Assembly: GCA_964019695.1 (NCBI GenBank)
Contig: OZ026524.1
Location: forward strand, 16,906,509 to 16,970,508
Length of the DNA stretch: 64,000 nt
DNA from: Loripinus fragilis
Taxonomy: Eukaryota > Mollusca > Bivalvia > Lucinida > Lucinidae
Direction of reading: 5' to 3'
The position numbers were made by a program, and so were the translations under genes. Below, piece by piece: positions 22,272 to 34,199 of the stretch. The notes under the pieces are model-generated. The model ran no database searches. It was not told the origin of the DNA and saw only the letters and a list, made by a program, of their open reading frames with translations. Numbering within the stretch: position 1 is the first letter of the stretch; every line of letters begins with the position of its first letter.

Positions 22272-22905
22272 TTAAGCCATAAATCGGAGGAAATAGTCAT
22301 GAGTGTAAAGCATGTGAAATGAAGACCAAAGGTTATTATATCAAAAGCGTATAGACAACGGATATACTCTCGAATACAGTGTCCGACAACTTTAAACTGC
22401 AGACGCATAGACCGTACCGATGTACATGTAAAGTTTTCTTGCGTATTCTGAGAAAATCCTCCAATATCTTAACCAGAGCGTGTAATATAGCGATTGTGTT
22501 TTTGTGGTCAATAACTCCTATTACCCCAAGATGTCTTGTTTGCTTGAAGTTTGTTATATGTAACCCAGGGCAGAGTGTTGTCCATATATATGAAGTTCTT
22601 TATTCTCTTAAAGCACATGAAAATAGTGGCTGAAATATTTGTAATTCCCAGAAAAATGTCATTTGAGTTTTGCGGTCATCACTCTTCATTCACATTAAGT
22701 TCAGTGACGATATATATAGCAGAACATTCTATAGATACAGCCTTTTCATAATGCACTAAAGCATATAAGACAACATATCTGCATAAAAGTTTGCTTGGTA
22801 AAAATTAAAAAGTTGACCGCAAATGCATAATACACTACACCCATAAAGTCAGTGTAAGGTGTAAGCGTAAGGTGTCAGCCTGTGGGTAAAAATGTCTATT
22901 TGTAC
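22272..22905. other. No gene seen
   Basis: The two open frames at 22379-22751 overlap in different frames and show no recognisable domain. A short direct repeat GTGTAAGGTGTAAGCGTAAGG lies at about 22850. Confidence 0.4.
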
Positions 22906-22907
22906 TA

Positions 22908-24109
22908 CACTGACCCAAAATGAAAACTTTACATAGTATTCAAAAGTATATCTTTTGATGATAAATAAAGTTTTGGGATTAATTTTTTCAGCCATCGAAT
23001 TTTCAATGTCTTATCGATGTCTCTGAAAAAAATATTGGATGCAAATCAAAACTTGCATAGTTTTTATGAATAATTCAGTTCAGAGGGGTCAAAATGAAAA
23101 TTTCTAAAAACAATTATTCCAGTCACACAGATTTTGGAAACAAGAAATTACTGACTGTGTGCTTTAAGTGATGTTAAAAAGATCATCAGTAACCAATGTG
23201 ACCTACATTTTTACGAATGCTTAGCAGAGTACGTCACCTCATTGAATTTACGTAACGTTGTATGAGCACGTTAGGGATACGTATGTATTGCTAACAGAGG
23301 TGCATATTGGAGTCATTTAGCGCATCAATTTGATGATTGGACTTGACCATCGAGCCCAATTCATCCTATACGTGTTCTATAGGTCCTTGACCGTGGATGA
23401 AGCAGGCCAAGGCAAGAGGTTGACGTTATTTTAGCATGGAATTGTGTGGTTGTTTACGTGTTGTGTGAGGCCTTGTATTGTCAAGCTGGAAAATTCCAGG
23501 TCCGTTATTTTGCACGAAATGACTAATTATCTTTTGTGCATGAACCCCGTGAAGACGGGCAATAATGGTTGCCGTTTAAAACGATTACGTGGATGAGCTA
23601 ACGCGTCAACGCGATAAGGACGTAACGTCGTCACACATGCGCGACCAGGTCTTGCACGAACTCTGACATGCCCAGGTCTGTTGCACAGGTTCATAAGATA
23701 ATTAATAGTCTGTCTAGAGCAGCCAAAATGATGCGCGATATCATCTACCGTAGACCCCGCCTTGAGCACGCCAAAAACGTTGTTTATTTGATCTTTTGAA
23801 AGACGTACCGTCACTAAATGGAAGCGTTTCGTAACAATAAATTGTTTTTTATTACCAGTACTCAGCTGCAAATGTTTTCTTGTCGGTTTTAAAGCCATTA
23901 GTGAACCGCCTGTTCCTCGGCACGTGCAAGGTAAGGATCACGTTTTTCAGGCGTTGACGCTTGAATAGACCTTGGATTTGAATAAAAAATACATAATCGT
24001 TATCTGCGACGAAGTCTCGATAAGCATGCGTAAATCTTACAACGACATGTATACTAACAAAACAGTTATTCAAATAAATAAAGTGTAAAGTTTTCATTTT
24101 GGGTCAGTG
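22908..24109 (-). mobile_element. Tc1-like DNA transposon, internally deleted
   Basis: The inverted ends are CACTGACCCAAAATGAAAAC and its complement (about 26 bp, near-perfect), with TA at 22906-22907 and 24110-24111. The element is 1202 bp and carries a minus-strand transposase remnant (23187-23898). Full Tc1 elements are about 1.3-1.7 kb, so only part of the coding region is missing. The ORF at 23852-24097 on the same strand is in another frame and is leader sequence. Confidence 0.9.
23187..23898 (-). pseudogene. Tc1-like transposase remnant (DD34E type)
   Basis: The N-terminal 123 codons are open. The helix-turn-helix reads LSKDQINNVFGVLKAGSTV and DDIAHHFGCSRQTINYLM, followed by VRARPGRACVTT, the usual second DNA-binding arm with its GRPR-like turn altered. 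After FMHKR a stop and a deletion remove the first catalytic aspartate region. Downstream the catalytic core is still readable as FQLDNTRPH (second D) and GPIEHVWDELG (E in PIEH is the expected third residue). The C-terminal VNSMRRR is also present, with stops and shifts between. It is a dead copy. Confidence 0.88.
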
Positions 24110-24824
24110 TAGTCCAATAAGATCCTCTATATTTCGTATTGATAAATCTAAAAATAATCAATATTAAGGACATATGCTACTAAATACTTCCCATGTTGAA
24201 ATCTGTTCAATACTTTGCATACAGTTTGTTCTATGCATGGGCTATCCATTTATGAAATAAAAAGAATATGTCACCGTGCTAATTTGTTCATAATCTCATC
24301 TGGAAGTTTTCAGCATTTGACTATTTTCCTAAACAGATGTAAGAATAACAATAGTCCTAAATATCGAGCTAAAATAATGTAATCTTCAGCCAGCTTCTTT
24401 CTATCAACTTAAATTATTGCCCATGACCTCAAACCTTTTAGAAAATGTGTAAGTTTATGTATTATCCCATGCTTTGATAAGATACTGCATGATATAATTG
24501 GAAATTTCGTCGAAAATTGTAATTTGTTTTTAGAATAAATCATATATTAAAAAATCTGATGTTGAAAATCTTTAAGAATTTATTTTTATTCCATGTTCTA
24601 TTATAATACCTTTCAGAAAAAAGGATACAAATCTGTGGTCACCGAACTAATTCTCGTTCAGGAGGGCCAAATTTAACCCCACCCCATAGGTTCCATGCAC
24701 AATTCAATATAAAAAGCTTAGGAATGACCATTTCGGTCATGTTGATGATGCCATTTATACTAGTATGAAACAATTTAACATTAAATGCTAAAAAAGGAAA
24801 GAAAAAAAAACACTGAAAATAGGT
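24110..24824. other. No gene seen
   Basis: AT-rich; an A/T-rich minus-strand frame at 24639-24830 has no recognisable domain. Confidence 0.4.
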
Positions 24825-24897
24825 GGGCACCTGTGAATCGATCCAGGTTCTCTGGTTTCGTAGCCAGACACGCTAACCATTAGGCCACGAGGTCAGG
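24825..24897 (-). repeat. tRNA-like sequence, Arg-type anticodon, degenerate
   Basis: The minus strand reads GACCTCGTGGCCTAATGGTT, then GCGTGTCTGGCTACGAAACC with the anticodon position ACG, then CTGGATCGATTCACAGG. The D, anticodon and T arms are recognisable. The acceptor stem does not pair (GACCTCG against TGCCCAC), so a functional tRNA is unlikely. A T-rich tract follows. It is best read as a tRNA pseudogene or SINE head. Confidence 0.55.
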
Positions 24898-25514
24898 TCG
24901 TGCGCCGCTTTAAATAACCGTACAAATAGAAGAGACTCGGCCACTTTCGTATTTGTAAGCAGGGTTTATGTGTACATCGTTTGATTTCGTCTGAGCTAGA
25001 TCTATCTGTCTTTGGTACTGAGACGATCAGTTCTGCTAAAAGGACAATAAATATTTCGGGCTTACTTTAATTACTTTATTTTGTCAAGAAAATGACGGAA
25101 CATCGATATGACATAAGAGTTTCTGTAAGCTGTGTTGATCCGAATCCGTAAATGGTCGAAAGACAGGACCCAGTCAACTTTACCTGTTTCTTGACGCGGA
25201 AATGATGCACATAAACATTAGCCGCATATGTCTTTAAGCAAACTTATTTGATATGGCCCACGGTATCTGAGATGCGAGATAAGTATAGCTCAATATTTAT
25301 AAAACATGCATGTATATTTGTAGGCCCGCGATGGCTCCGGCTTTCTACATTCTACTCCTCACATACATGTAACTACGGGATACACTAACGCATATCTTCG
25401 CAAACTGGCGGAATATCTAAATCCCTGCTATGTGACGTAGATTTTCACCAGTGTCTATATGATATGAGCCTCGTCACAAAAACTAGAATAGCTAGAACAT
25501 TGAAAGTTTGCATA
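24898..25514. other. No gene seen
   Basis: Unique-looking AT-rich sequence; no recognisable protein or repeat. Confidence 0.4.
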
Positions 25515-26086
25515 TATTACTTGACTTTTCGCTTACTGTAATGGCGGCAACTTTAATATCCATATCTTGGTGTGGTTCGGCTATTTCATCTGCTAAGGAA
25601 GGGAAATCAGGTTTTATTTATCATGTGTATAATTTGGCAAAGAGTTAATAAGCTTTTTGAGCCGCGCAAACGTGCGTGCATTTATTTTTTTTTTAAATCT
25701 AACCGTATAGGCCTACACACTGAACTCACATTTATTAACCCTTAAAGCGCATAATCACAAATTGTATGTTTTTGTCGTCCACTTAACTAATTGAAGACTC
25801 ATATATAAACAGTTTGGACCCAGATCAGATTGCTCCTGTAGGAGCAGTCTGATCTGGGTCCGCAATGTTTGCCTCCCTGCTTATGTTAAATAGACATTTT
25901 CAGATGCAGTTATTTTGCTGGTGTTTTAAGGTCTAATTAATGACTGAGGTTGCCGCACAAGATGATACAGTTACTTTGAATAAAACCACGTCTCCTTTTC
26001 AGCTTTTACCTATGCCTAAGGCTGACTAGTCCTAATTACACATTCATGAGGCTCCGCCTTTACAGTAAGCGAAAAGCCAAGTAATA
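25515..26086. mobile_element. TA-flanked MITE, family F copy 1
   Basis: The left end TTACTTGACTTTTCGCTTAC and the right end GTAAGCGAAAAGCCAAGTAA are inverted repeats of about 30 bp, with TA outside each. The interior matches 34200-34740 in reverse orientation over most of its length. The centre (25816-25861) is a 46-bp near-perfect palindrome built on GACCCAGATCAGA. No coding region is present. Confidence 0.78.
25816..25861. repeat. 46-bp palindrome
   Basis: GGACCCAGATCAGATTGCTC meets its complement GGAGCAGTCTGATCTGGGTC across a 4-6 bp centre. The same motif occurs in the second family F copy (about 34414-34459). Looser, probably independent versions occur at 42440-42500, 47545-47600, 47820-47880 and 57350-57375, so it also spreads outside family F. 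Confidence 0.75.
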
Positions 26087-27236
26087 GCAAGTGTATTTAT
26101 CATATGTTCCAGAGAGCGAATAACAATGATGCAGGCCAGACTTCGCAGATGCGCAGGCAGGTCGGCCAATACAAAAAATCCTGGCCTTAATCGAGTATCA
26201 AGCCCCGGATGTACATGTATGTAAGGTGCAGTGCTTTGTATGAAAAAGCTGCATTTTGTTAGTCGGAAATGGCGTAAGGAAAATCAGTGCTGTAGCTTGT
26301 GGAGTCAACTCTATTAAAATCTATTTTTCTGTCAACAGAATGAATGAAGTTTATGTTTTATTGGAAAAAAAAAACAGCTAAACTTCATTAAAGCATCTTA
26401 TGTAATATTGTAACCATTTGTTGCGCTGCAATCGAGCTTGTTATTGAATTGGCATGGTTTCTGCGACGTCAGCGACGCTTTATGTGACGTAAACGCCACG
26501 CTATCAAAGTAATCCCTCGACGTACATCCGAGGTATGATTCCATGGAATTTGCATAGGCAGTCCAGATTGGATAGTGCAGGTCAGTCTTTGCGCATGCAC
26601 AGGAAGGTCTGCCCTTGTTGTTCACATGCATTCATATCGAAGTGTCTTATACAATCGGTACAGAAATTAAATAAACCTATCGATTCTTCAAGTTGGATGA
26701 AACTCGATGCTAATAAGTCAGCCTTCTAACGGACGTGTGTAAGGTCAAAGCTTGAAATCTTACAAACGCCAATGTCTCAGGCAATTTTGCTGTTCTTCGT
26801 GAGGTAAACTGTCGCAAAATAGACAGTCTATACGTAGTACATGTATTTTGTTATTGATATTAGTAAAGCAATTTATGCTTACCGCGTCTAGATAAGACTC
26901 TGTACATACGTACGTACAATTGTGCAGACAGATTTGATATTGGCTACTAGTACTACATAACGGCTTCTTATTCCTCTAAGGCCAGTGTTATTGACATATT
27001 CGGGAAAATAAAACGATGCTTTATTCTGGTATGCCAGTGATTGACCATGTCATTAGGAGGGTTTAGCTTAACGTATGGCCGTCATTTAAATGAGGCCTAC
27101 TATTAGAAAACGACCATTCCTTTAAAGACTTACTTTATCTTTGCATCCGTTCTCACAGAGAACATAATTTCGTGTACATGTAACAGTTTTAAATGTATGC
27201 ACATGTAGGTGTTTCATTTAATAAGATACAAAATGA
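26087..27236. other. No gene seen
   Basis: The open frames on both strands at 26398-26729 show no recognisable domain. A CGACGTCAGCGACG block at about 26463 contains several CGTCA words but no clear promoter. Confidence 0.4.
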
Positions 27237-27475
27237 GCAAGTGCATGAGATTTCCAACAATGTGGTATGTGCGACCAGCAAAGCCTCGGATCAGCCTGCG
27301 CATACGCGCAGTCTGATCTGAGCCTTTGCTAGTCGCTCGAGTATTGTATGATTGTTAAGCTACTGACTGAACACCATTTGGAGTTTCTAAGCTTCACTGG
27401 AGGCTACAGAGGCTCGTCCGAGTCTACACATGTCAAAATGCCACATTGTTAGAAATTTCATGTCACGGCTCATTA
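27237..27475 (+). mobile_element. Short element K2, second copy
   Basis: It matches 4863-5104 in the same orientation throughout (GTATGTGCGACCAGCAAAGC, GCGCATACGCGCAGTCTGATC, AGTTTCTAAGCTT, GTCCGAGTCTACAC) with scattered substitutions. It begins TGAGC-like and ends GGCTCA. No target-site duplication is evident here. Confidence 0.6.
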
Positions 27476-27540
27476 ATGTAATTATAATGAGTACTTGGGT
27501 TGCTGATGAGGAGCCTAACGAATACGACAGTAATGCAGAG

Positions 27541-27816
27541 GGTGAGGTTGGCGCGCTATGAACCGGTTTAAGCCCTCCAGTAAAATATTTTACTGATCGT
27601 TCCAAGGCGGCGCTTCTTTTATGAATCATTCTTGCTTTTGTTATGCTTTTGTGGGCGTCTGTTTTTGATGCCTTGTTTTCACCTGCTGTGAAAGGGCTGA
27701 CCTCTTGGCTCTCGTTTGTGATATCTAATTGTTAAGTTGTTACTTCCCATCGGTATCCTGGGTCAGGTGTGGTGCTTGATTGTATCGATTCCTGATATTT
27801 ACCCCTTTTCTTATTT
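27541..27816 (+). repeat. Family A interspersed repeat, near-full copy
   Basis: It carries every A landmark from GGTGAGGTTGGCGC to the terminal CCCCTTTTCTTATTTT. The minus-strand 80-codon frame across it (27387-27629) covers the TTTAAGCCCTCCAGTAAAAT block. The same frame appears in other A copies, as discussed in the findings. Confidence 0.7.
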
Positions 27817-27879
27817 TGAAATTATATAATGATGATTAACGTTCTTATACATTTATACTCGTAAGTAGTTATACAAATT

Positions 27880-28170
27880 AGTTGCCCCGAGAATCGGCAC
27901 AATCACACACTATAAAATAGCTTAACTACCGCTAGTGTTGGCTCCGAGGTTATTATTTTAAGCTCAACTCATGAAATGTATCATGCTCATACATGGTAAA
28001 ATGTCAACAATTATTGGCATTTTAACAATAAGAAGAATGATAGATACACTATCTCAGAGTTTGTAGGCAAGAAAAGTCTTTCATTTTTCAGCATTTTAGT
28101 TTTTTATGAGCAGTTGCATTTTCATGCTCGGTCTATGAAAAAGGTTTTATAAGCTCGGGACATGTGTCTC
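27880..28170. repeat. Dispersed hairpin repeat
   Basis: ATGGTAAAATGTCAACAATT facing TTGGCATTTTAAC, followed by GAGCAGTTGCATTTTCATGC, parallels the sequence at 100-310 in the same order. Confidence 0.45.
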
Positions 28171-28609
28171 CTTTCATCTGCTTTAGAATCTACGCTCTCT
28201 CGCGGAAAATAACTACAACAATACTGACAGGCAGAAATATTTAAGAATCATAACTTGAGAAGTGTCGTCTTTGATTGCTGTAATAGGAGGAAGTGTAAGC
28301 GTGTTTTACACCAAAATGGGCAATCGGTAAATTCGAGAATCAAGCCTCGGATGTATGTGAGGCGTAGTACTGTGCATGAAAAAGTTGTATTCTATTAGCT
28401 AGAACTTGGAAAATTAGTATTGTGGCATGTGCGTTCAGTCATATAAATATCCATGATTCTGATTACACGAAACGGTTTATCAGCAGAATCAGTCCGGTAG
28501 AAAACCAGAATGACCTGGAACTTGATTTTTTTTCGTAGTTGATTCTTGTTGTTCAGGCATTGTAACTAATGAATACAACTGATGCCACTCTGGCATCATT
28601 GAGCGTTTT

Positions 28610-29620
28610 GAAATATTAAAATATTAAATATGGCGTCCAAGATAGCTGTCAGTAAGGCTCCTAAGACATATAATGGCCTATATACTTGAACAAAGGCACT
28701 TTAATTTTGACTTTTTATGGTTGTTTAGAAGCAAAATTATACAAAACAATTAAACTGGAGCATTGTTTTGATAAAGAAGGTTGAATAGTTCAATATGGCG
28801 TCCAAGATGGCCGTTAGTTAGGCTTCTAAGACCTATATTACCAGCATACTCGATAAAATATTTTAATTGTGACTTTTTATTGATGTTTAGAGGTTAAATG
28901 AAACAAACGATTATTTATTGGAACATAGTTTTGATGCAGAAAGTTGAAATTTTAAAGATGGCGTCAATGATGGCCGTCATTTAGTTTCCTAATACCCAAT
29001 TGACCAACAGAGTCGATGTAAAGCATTTTAATATTGACTATTTATGAATGTTTAGAAGCAAAATTATACAACAATCTAAAATAGAACATTGTTTTAATTA
29101 CATGTAAGAAGGTTGAAATGTTTAAGATGGTGTCCAAGATGGCCGCCAGTTAGGATTCTTAGACCTATATGACCAATATACTCGAGAAAAACATTTTAAT
29201 TGTGACATTTTATGGATGTTTAGAGGCTAAATGATACAAACGATTATTTATTGGATTATAGTTTTGATGCAGAAAGTTCAAATTTTAAAGATGACTTCAA
29301 AGATGGCCGTCATGTAGTTTCCTAATACCTAATCTGACCAACAAAGTCGATGTAAAGCATTTTAATTTTGTCTTTTATGAAAGTTTAGAAACCCAATACT
29401 ACAAACGATTTAAATGGAGCATTGGTTTGATTCAGGATGTTGAAATATTTAAGATGGTGTCCAATATGGCCTCCATTTTAAAGCAAATTTCGACCTGAAA
29501 GCAAGAGCACTTAATAATTATTTTCTGATAGTTTTCAGCAGCCGTTGTATTTGGAGAATTTAACTGGCATGTTGTTGTTGTTTTTCAGTATTGAAAAATA
29601 TTCAAGGTGACGTCCAAGAT
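28610..29620. repeat. Tandem array, about 168-bp unit, six units
   Basis: GGCGTCCAAGATGGCCGTCA recurs near 28630, 28798, 28960, 29125, 29295 and 29458. Each unit carries TTTTATGGATGTTTAGAGGC, a TACAAACGATT block and TTTGATGCAGAAAGTTGAA. It is the inverted counterpart of the shorter array at 15900-16260. Confidence 0.75.
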
Positions 29621-30079
29621 GGAAGCAATAACAGGGTAGGGAATCACATGGTTTTAGCTATGATACACTGCAAGGAAAACAAACATAAAATACTCTATTT
29701 CTTCGTAATGGTAATGGTGTTTTGTCTTTGTTCTGGTAATCGTATCCACCAACCCATGCACCACTTTCCAGACTAATTTGACCCAATCTGATAATAACAC
29801 AATATCATATTATTCTAATAAAAGTTCCTACTTTGGGAAACATTCTGTCATAAAACGAAGTGATAAATACCAAGGTTTACTGAATGGACGATATTACTGA
29901 AAACTTTGTTACAACATGTTTGATCAAAGTACAAACCTTTTTGAATCAACATGCGGAAATATTCAGCTGGAAATTAGTATATGGATGGATGGATAACATA
30001 ACCAACCCCTGAGTAAAATATCTGTATGCTGCAGATGTTCATTCCCATCTTGACTGCTGGTTGGGTGTTACTGTAAAAT

Positions 30080-31870
30080 ACATGCACGCTTTTCGGATAC
30101 AATTGTAACAACCATTACTACTATACTGGTCTGGTGTAAGTAAAACAGACAACACAGATGGTTGGATATTGCTATAGCAAATATAATGCTGGCCTAGCGC
30201 AAGTGTAGATGACATGCATGCTTAAATGTACAAGTTTAACAGACATGACTTCTGGTTAAGTGCAGCTGTGAACGACTTGACAAATGGTCGGATGCAATTG
30301 TTACAGCCATAACTGATGGCAGGGATCAACTATTATAAACAGGAATGCGTATAAGATGTCTCTTACAGCTTAAAAGCTGTAACAGACAGGTATGCTGAAT
30401 GATGATAGTATGTAACTTATAAAACAAGGTTGCTGGTCGGGTGCAACTGTTACATACATGTTTGATGGTCTGGTGCAATTTTACCAACCCGTTGGTTTGG
30501 TAAGATCTTAGGGACATAGCTGCGGGTCTGAGGCAAGTGTTACATAACCCTGCTGGTTCAGCCCCACCAAATACAGATACGCTTGCACGTCAGTTGCAAC
30601 TAATTTAAACATATCTTTAGATTAGATGCAACTCTTACAGACATGCATGATGGTTGAGTTAAATTGTAATCGACGTGGCAGGTGTTCAACTGTAACTAAT
30701 TTTTATAAGGTGGTCGGGTGTAACTTTAACAAACATGCCTGCTGGTTAAGAGAACAAAGTATAAAACGTGGGTACTGCAACATGCCTGCTAGTCTCGTGA
30801 AGCTGTTACAGATAAAAATTGCTTGGTTTCAGACATATGTGCTGGCCCTGTGCCACAAAATCAAACATGCGTAATAGTAAATATGTCTGCTGACCCTGTG
30901 GCAACGATGGCTGGGCAGCTGGTCTGGTGCAAATAGAACGGACATGCACACTGGCTGGGTGCAACTTAAACAGACGTGTCTACTGATCCAGTGCATAAGT
31001 ATCCAGCATTCCCGTTGGTTGGGCGCAATTGTTACTAACACACATAACTGCTTGCCCAGAGTCTCGTTAACAGACATGTAAGTGGGTTCAGTACCACATA
31101 ATCAAACAGGTTTGATTGTAATTTGTAAGGATGTCTAATGACCTGGTGGCAATGCATGACTGTTGTTCAGTAAACCTTCAACATATATGACTTCGGAATT
31201 TTTTGGTACCATTCTATCAGACATGCCTCCTGGTCTATTGAAAATCAATGAAAAAGCTACTCGACCGATGCCCCTCCAGCCTCCATCAGACATGCATACT
31301 TACAATGTGAAACTTTATCAGACAAGAATGTTACATTGTCAACACTACAATACACGTCTACTGGTCCAGTGCCACTCCGTGAAGAGAGTTGCTATGTCAC
31401 TGCAGCTGCAACATATATGCCTGCTGGTGTTTTGTAACTGCCACAAACACCCCTGCAGTTCAAACATGCCTACTGGTTGAGTTTTGCTGCAAGATGGATG
31501 CCTGCTGGACCGTTGCCCCTCAATCAGCATACCTGCCTATCTTTTGCTTCTCAATCCTGCATGTCTGCTGTCGTTGTGCTTCTCTATCTGCCACGCCTGC
31601 TGGTGTGGTGCCTCACTATATGCCACGCTTTCTGGTACAGTGTCTTTCTATAAACCATGCCTGCTGGTGTGGTGCTTCATTATAGGTCATGCCTTCTTGG
31701 TGGTGCCTCACTATCAACAAAGCCTGTTGGTGTGGTGCCTAACTATAGGTAATGCCTTCTGGTGCGGTGCCTCACTGTAGGCCATGTCTTCTGGTGTGGT
31801 GTCTCACTATAGACCATGCCTGCTGATGTGGTTCCTAATTACCAGCAATGTATGTTGGGTGCCTCAGTTT
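30080..31870. repeat. Minisatellite, about 45-55-bp unit
   Basis: Units of the form ACATGCCTGCTGGTCTGGTG plus CAACTGTTACAG repeat many times. From 31500 to 31870 they become a cleaner series with GGTGTGGTGCCTCACTATAG. Further units appear at 32805-33110. The cysteine-rich frames of about 98-105 codons at 31163-31780 are frames through this array in more than one phase, so they are not taken as proteins. Confidence 0.7.
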
Positions 31871-33639
31871 ACGCCATGCTTGTATACGAGCCCTGTTTCA
31901 TGTTTATTTGAACAGACTGATTTTCAATTTTTGCGATTGCATATAAATATTACACAATTGTTACTTTTTCATATATAACAGACGTGTCCCTGGTATTGCC
32001 AAATAGACATGATGGCATTTTAAAGCATTGTCATAACACGCGGGGCCTAAATACATCCCCACCCCCTTTATCAGATTTTAAGAGCTAAAACGGATGTATC
32101 CTCTAAGAAAATATGTATTGAAGTCTGAGATTTTCTTTTGGGTTTTAAAGATCATTCAGTCTATTATTCAAATGAGAATCAGCTCACGTGTGCCTGATTT
32201 TGCTTGGTAAATGGGCTTAATAATTTCTTCCCTAAAAGTGCCTAAATTGGTATCTCATGTATAAACTATGTCTTGGAAGAATTTTTTAAATACAAATTAT
32301 TAAATCTCACAGCGGAATCATTTTTTTTTAGATATTTTAAGTATCTATCGCATATAAAACTGTTTGCCAAATATTGCATTTGAGTATTTTGCATACAATT
32401 TAGTATTGATATGTAAACTGTAAACCCTAAAATTTGATGTTCAAGTTGCTTCCAAAAAATAAATATACAACTGGAATGCTTTATTTTCTAACAGAACATA
32501 CTTTAATTATTCATGTACAATATATAAAAGGTTCCCAGGGAAAAACTTCACATCTTTTTGAGAAATTTTTCGAGAAATATTTAGTACATTTCGTTTAAAA
32601 AAGCAGTTTAAACGCTTATAATTTGACTACTAATCATCAGAGTGTGTATCAAACCAGAAAATAAAAATAAATACTGTTTTCGTGATGACTGCATATCTCT
32701 TTGAGATCAGACTTACCCATGGAAATCAATTATTACCAAATATAACGAGAAATGACTGAGAAACGGCATTTTAAAATTTGTTCGAATAAACATGAAACAC
32801 CTCTTGTAGGCCATGCCTGCTGGTCCGTTGCCACAGTGAAAGCGATTTTTGACTGGTCGAGTGCAAAGTGGAGAAGGATGGTTTCAAGTCTGGTGCTACC
32901 TGTACAGAGGTGACATTACATCTGACATGTCCGCTGATCCAGTGCCACTCTCACATATGCCTGCTTGTACAGTGCAACTCTATCAAAAATACATGCTTTG
33001 TTTATTTATTCAGATACGTGTATTTGTAATGCTTATCCATCAGTTAAGGCATCTGGTCTGTTACAAATCCTTCAGACATGCCTATAGGTAAGGTGTTGCT
33101 CCCCCTGGTTTGTAAACCTGTCGGCTACAGTCCTGGACGCCATCTTGAATATATCAAATTCTGAGTGATGCATGAATAGCAATCACTGGGATGTTACAAG
33201 GATGATATCTGTAATTCAAGTATTAATAAAATTAGAATTTTGCATGCAAATCCCCAGAGTTTACTGGTCTGCGGGAATATTTTCTTTTTTTTTTGCAATA
33301 AACTGCCATATTGACGGGCATATTGCCTGCATTCTTATTTTATTTTTTATTTGGCTACAGGCTAAGTGTCTTCAAATAGAATCTTCTTCATAACTATCTA
33401 TATAAGAAGCAAATGGGTTTGAGACATTTTTCCAATATCACATCTTATTCACTTATAATTGTCCTCCACCTTTGACGCCATCTTGGATATATCGAAATTC
33501 TTAATGATGCCAGAGTGGCATCACTTGGATTCTTCAAGGACAATGTATGCACTACCAGAATCATCAAAGAAAAAAAATCAAAGCAAGTTCCAAGGCCTCC
33601 TACAATTCGCCCAAATTCTGCCGGACTAAATATATGATG

Positions 33640-34199
33640 TTTATCTTTTTTCAAGGAAAAAAATACTAATCTTCATTTATAACATTTGGTGGACAATTAA
33701 ATTTGTTATTTTGTTTGCATGGTTTTTGTGACTTAAGTGTCACAGTTTATTAAAGTCGACTCTCGATGCACACCCGGGGTCTGATTCCACGGAATTGACT
33801 GAGGCAGTTCCGATTGCAGAATGGGTGGAAGTTCAGACTAATGTCAGTGTTAAAGGCTACTGTAAGCGCAATGTTTACTGTCGTCGCCCTGGGCCCTGTC
33901 ACCTGTTAAACTAGCGGTACCGGGAGCCAACTCACGACAGTAAACATTAAAGGCATTATACGCGTGTTTTATAAGCTCTTTTCGCAGACAAACAACAACA
34001 AATTAAACACAACACGAACTTTAGATATTCAAATCTTCAAACAAGCAGTAAATCTACAAGTATAAATTTAAGTTTTTTTATTGTTAGTTGTCTTCAGATA
34101 ATCGAAAAAGGGTTAAGAATCTATTTTCCATCTTAAGGCTGCTTTTTCATTTATACTGAAATCAGAAAAGAATCCTGAAAATTTCACACATTACACTAT
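33640..34199. other. No gene seen
   Basis: A short self-complementary pair at 33860-33960 (ACAGTAAACATT near 33950 against AATGTTTACTGT near 33870) forms an imperfect foldback of about 100 bp. Nothing else is recognised. Confidence 0.4.

Larger units (their letters stand above)
28491..33627. mobile_element. Family G composite element with inverted ends
   Basis: The left end AGTCCGGTAGAA and the right end TTCTGCCGGACT are inverted. The similarity runs inward for about 140 bp through the palindrome GATGCCACTCTGGCATC (28590 and 33510). Inside come a ~168-bp direct array (28610-29620), a tract shared with 15240-15720 (29620-30075), a minisatellite (30080-31870), an AT-rich segment (31980-32800), a few more minisatellite units (32805-33110) and a last array unit (33120-33165). 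No target-site duplication and no transposase were found. Treating all this as one element is an inference; two facing fragments are the alternative. Confidence 0.5.

Noticed and set aside
24825..24897. Functional tRNA-Arg (ACG) on the minus strand
   Set aside because: The D, anticodon and T arms look right, but the acceptor stem does not pair; kept only as a tRNA-like repeat.
31163..31780. Cysteine-rich frames of about 98-105 codons resembling small secreted proteins
   Set aside because: They run through the minisatellite in more than one frame with similar composition, and have no signal peptide or regular cysteine spacing.
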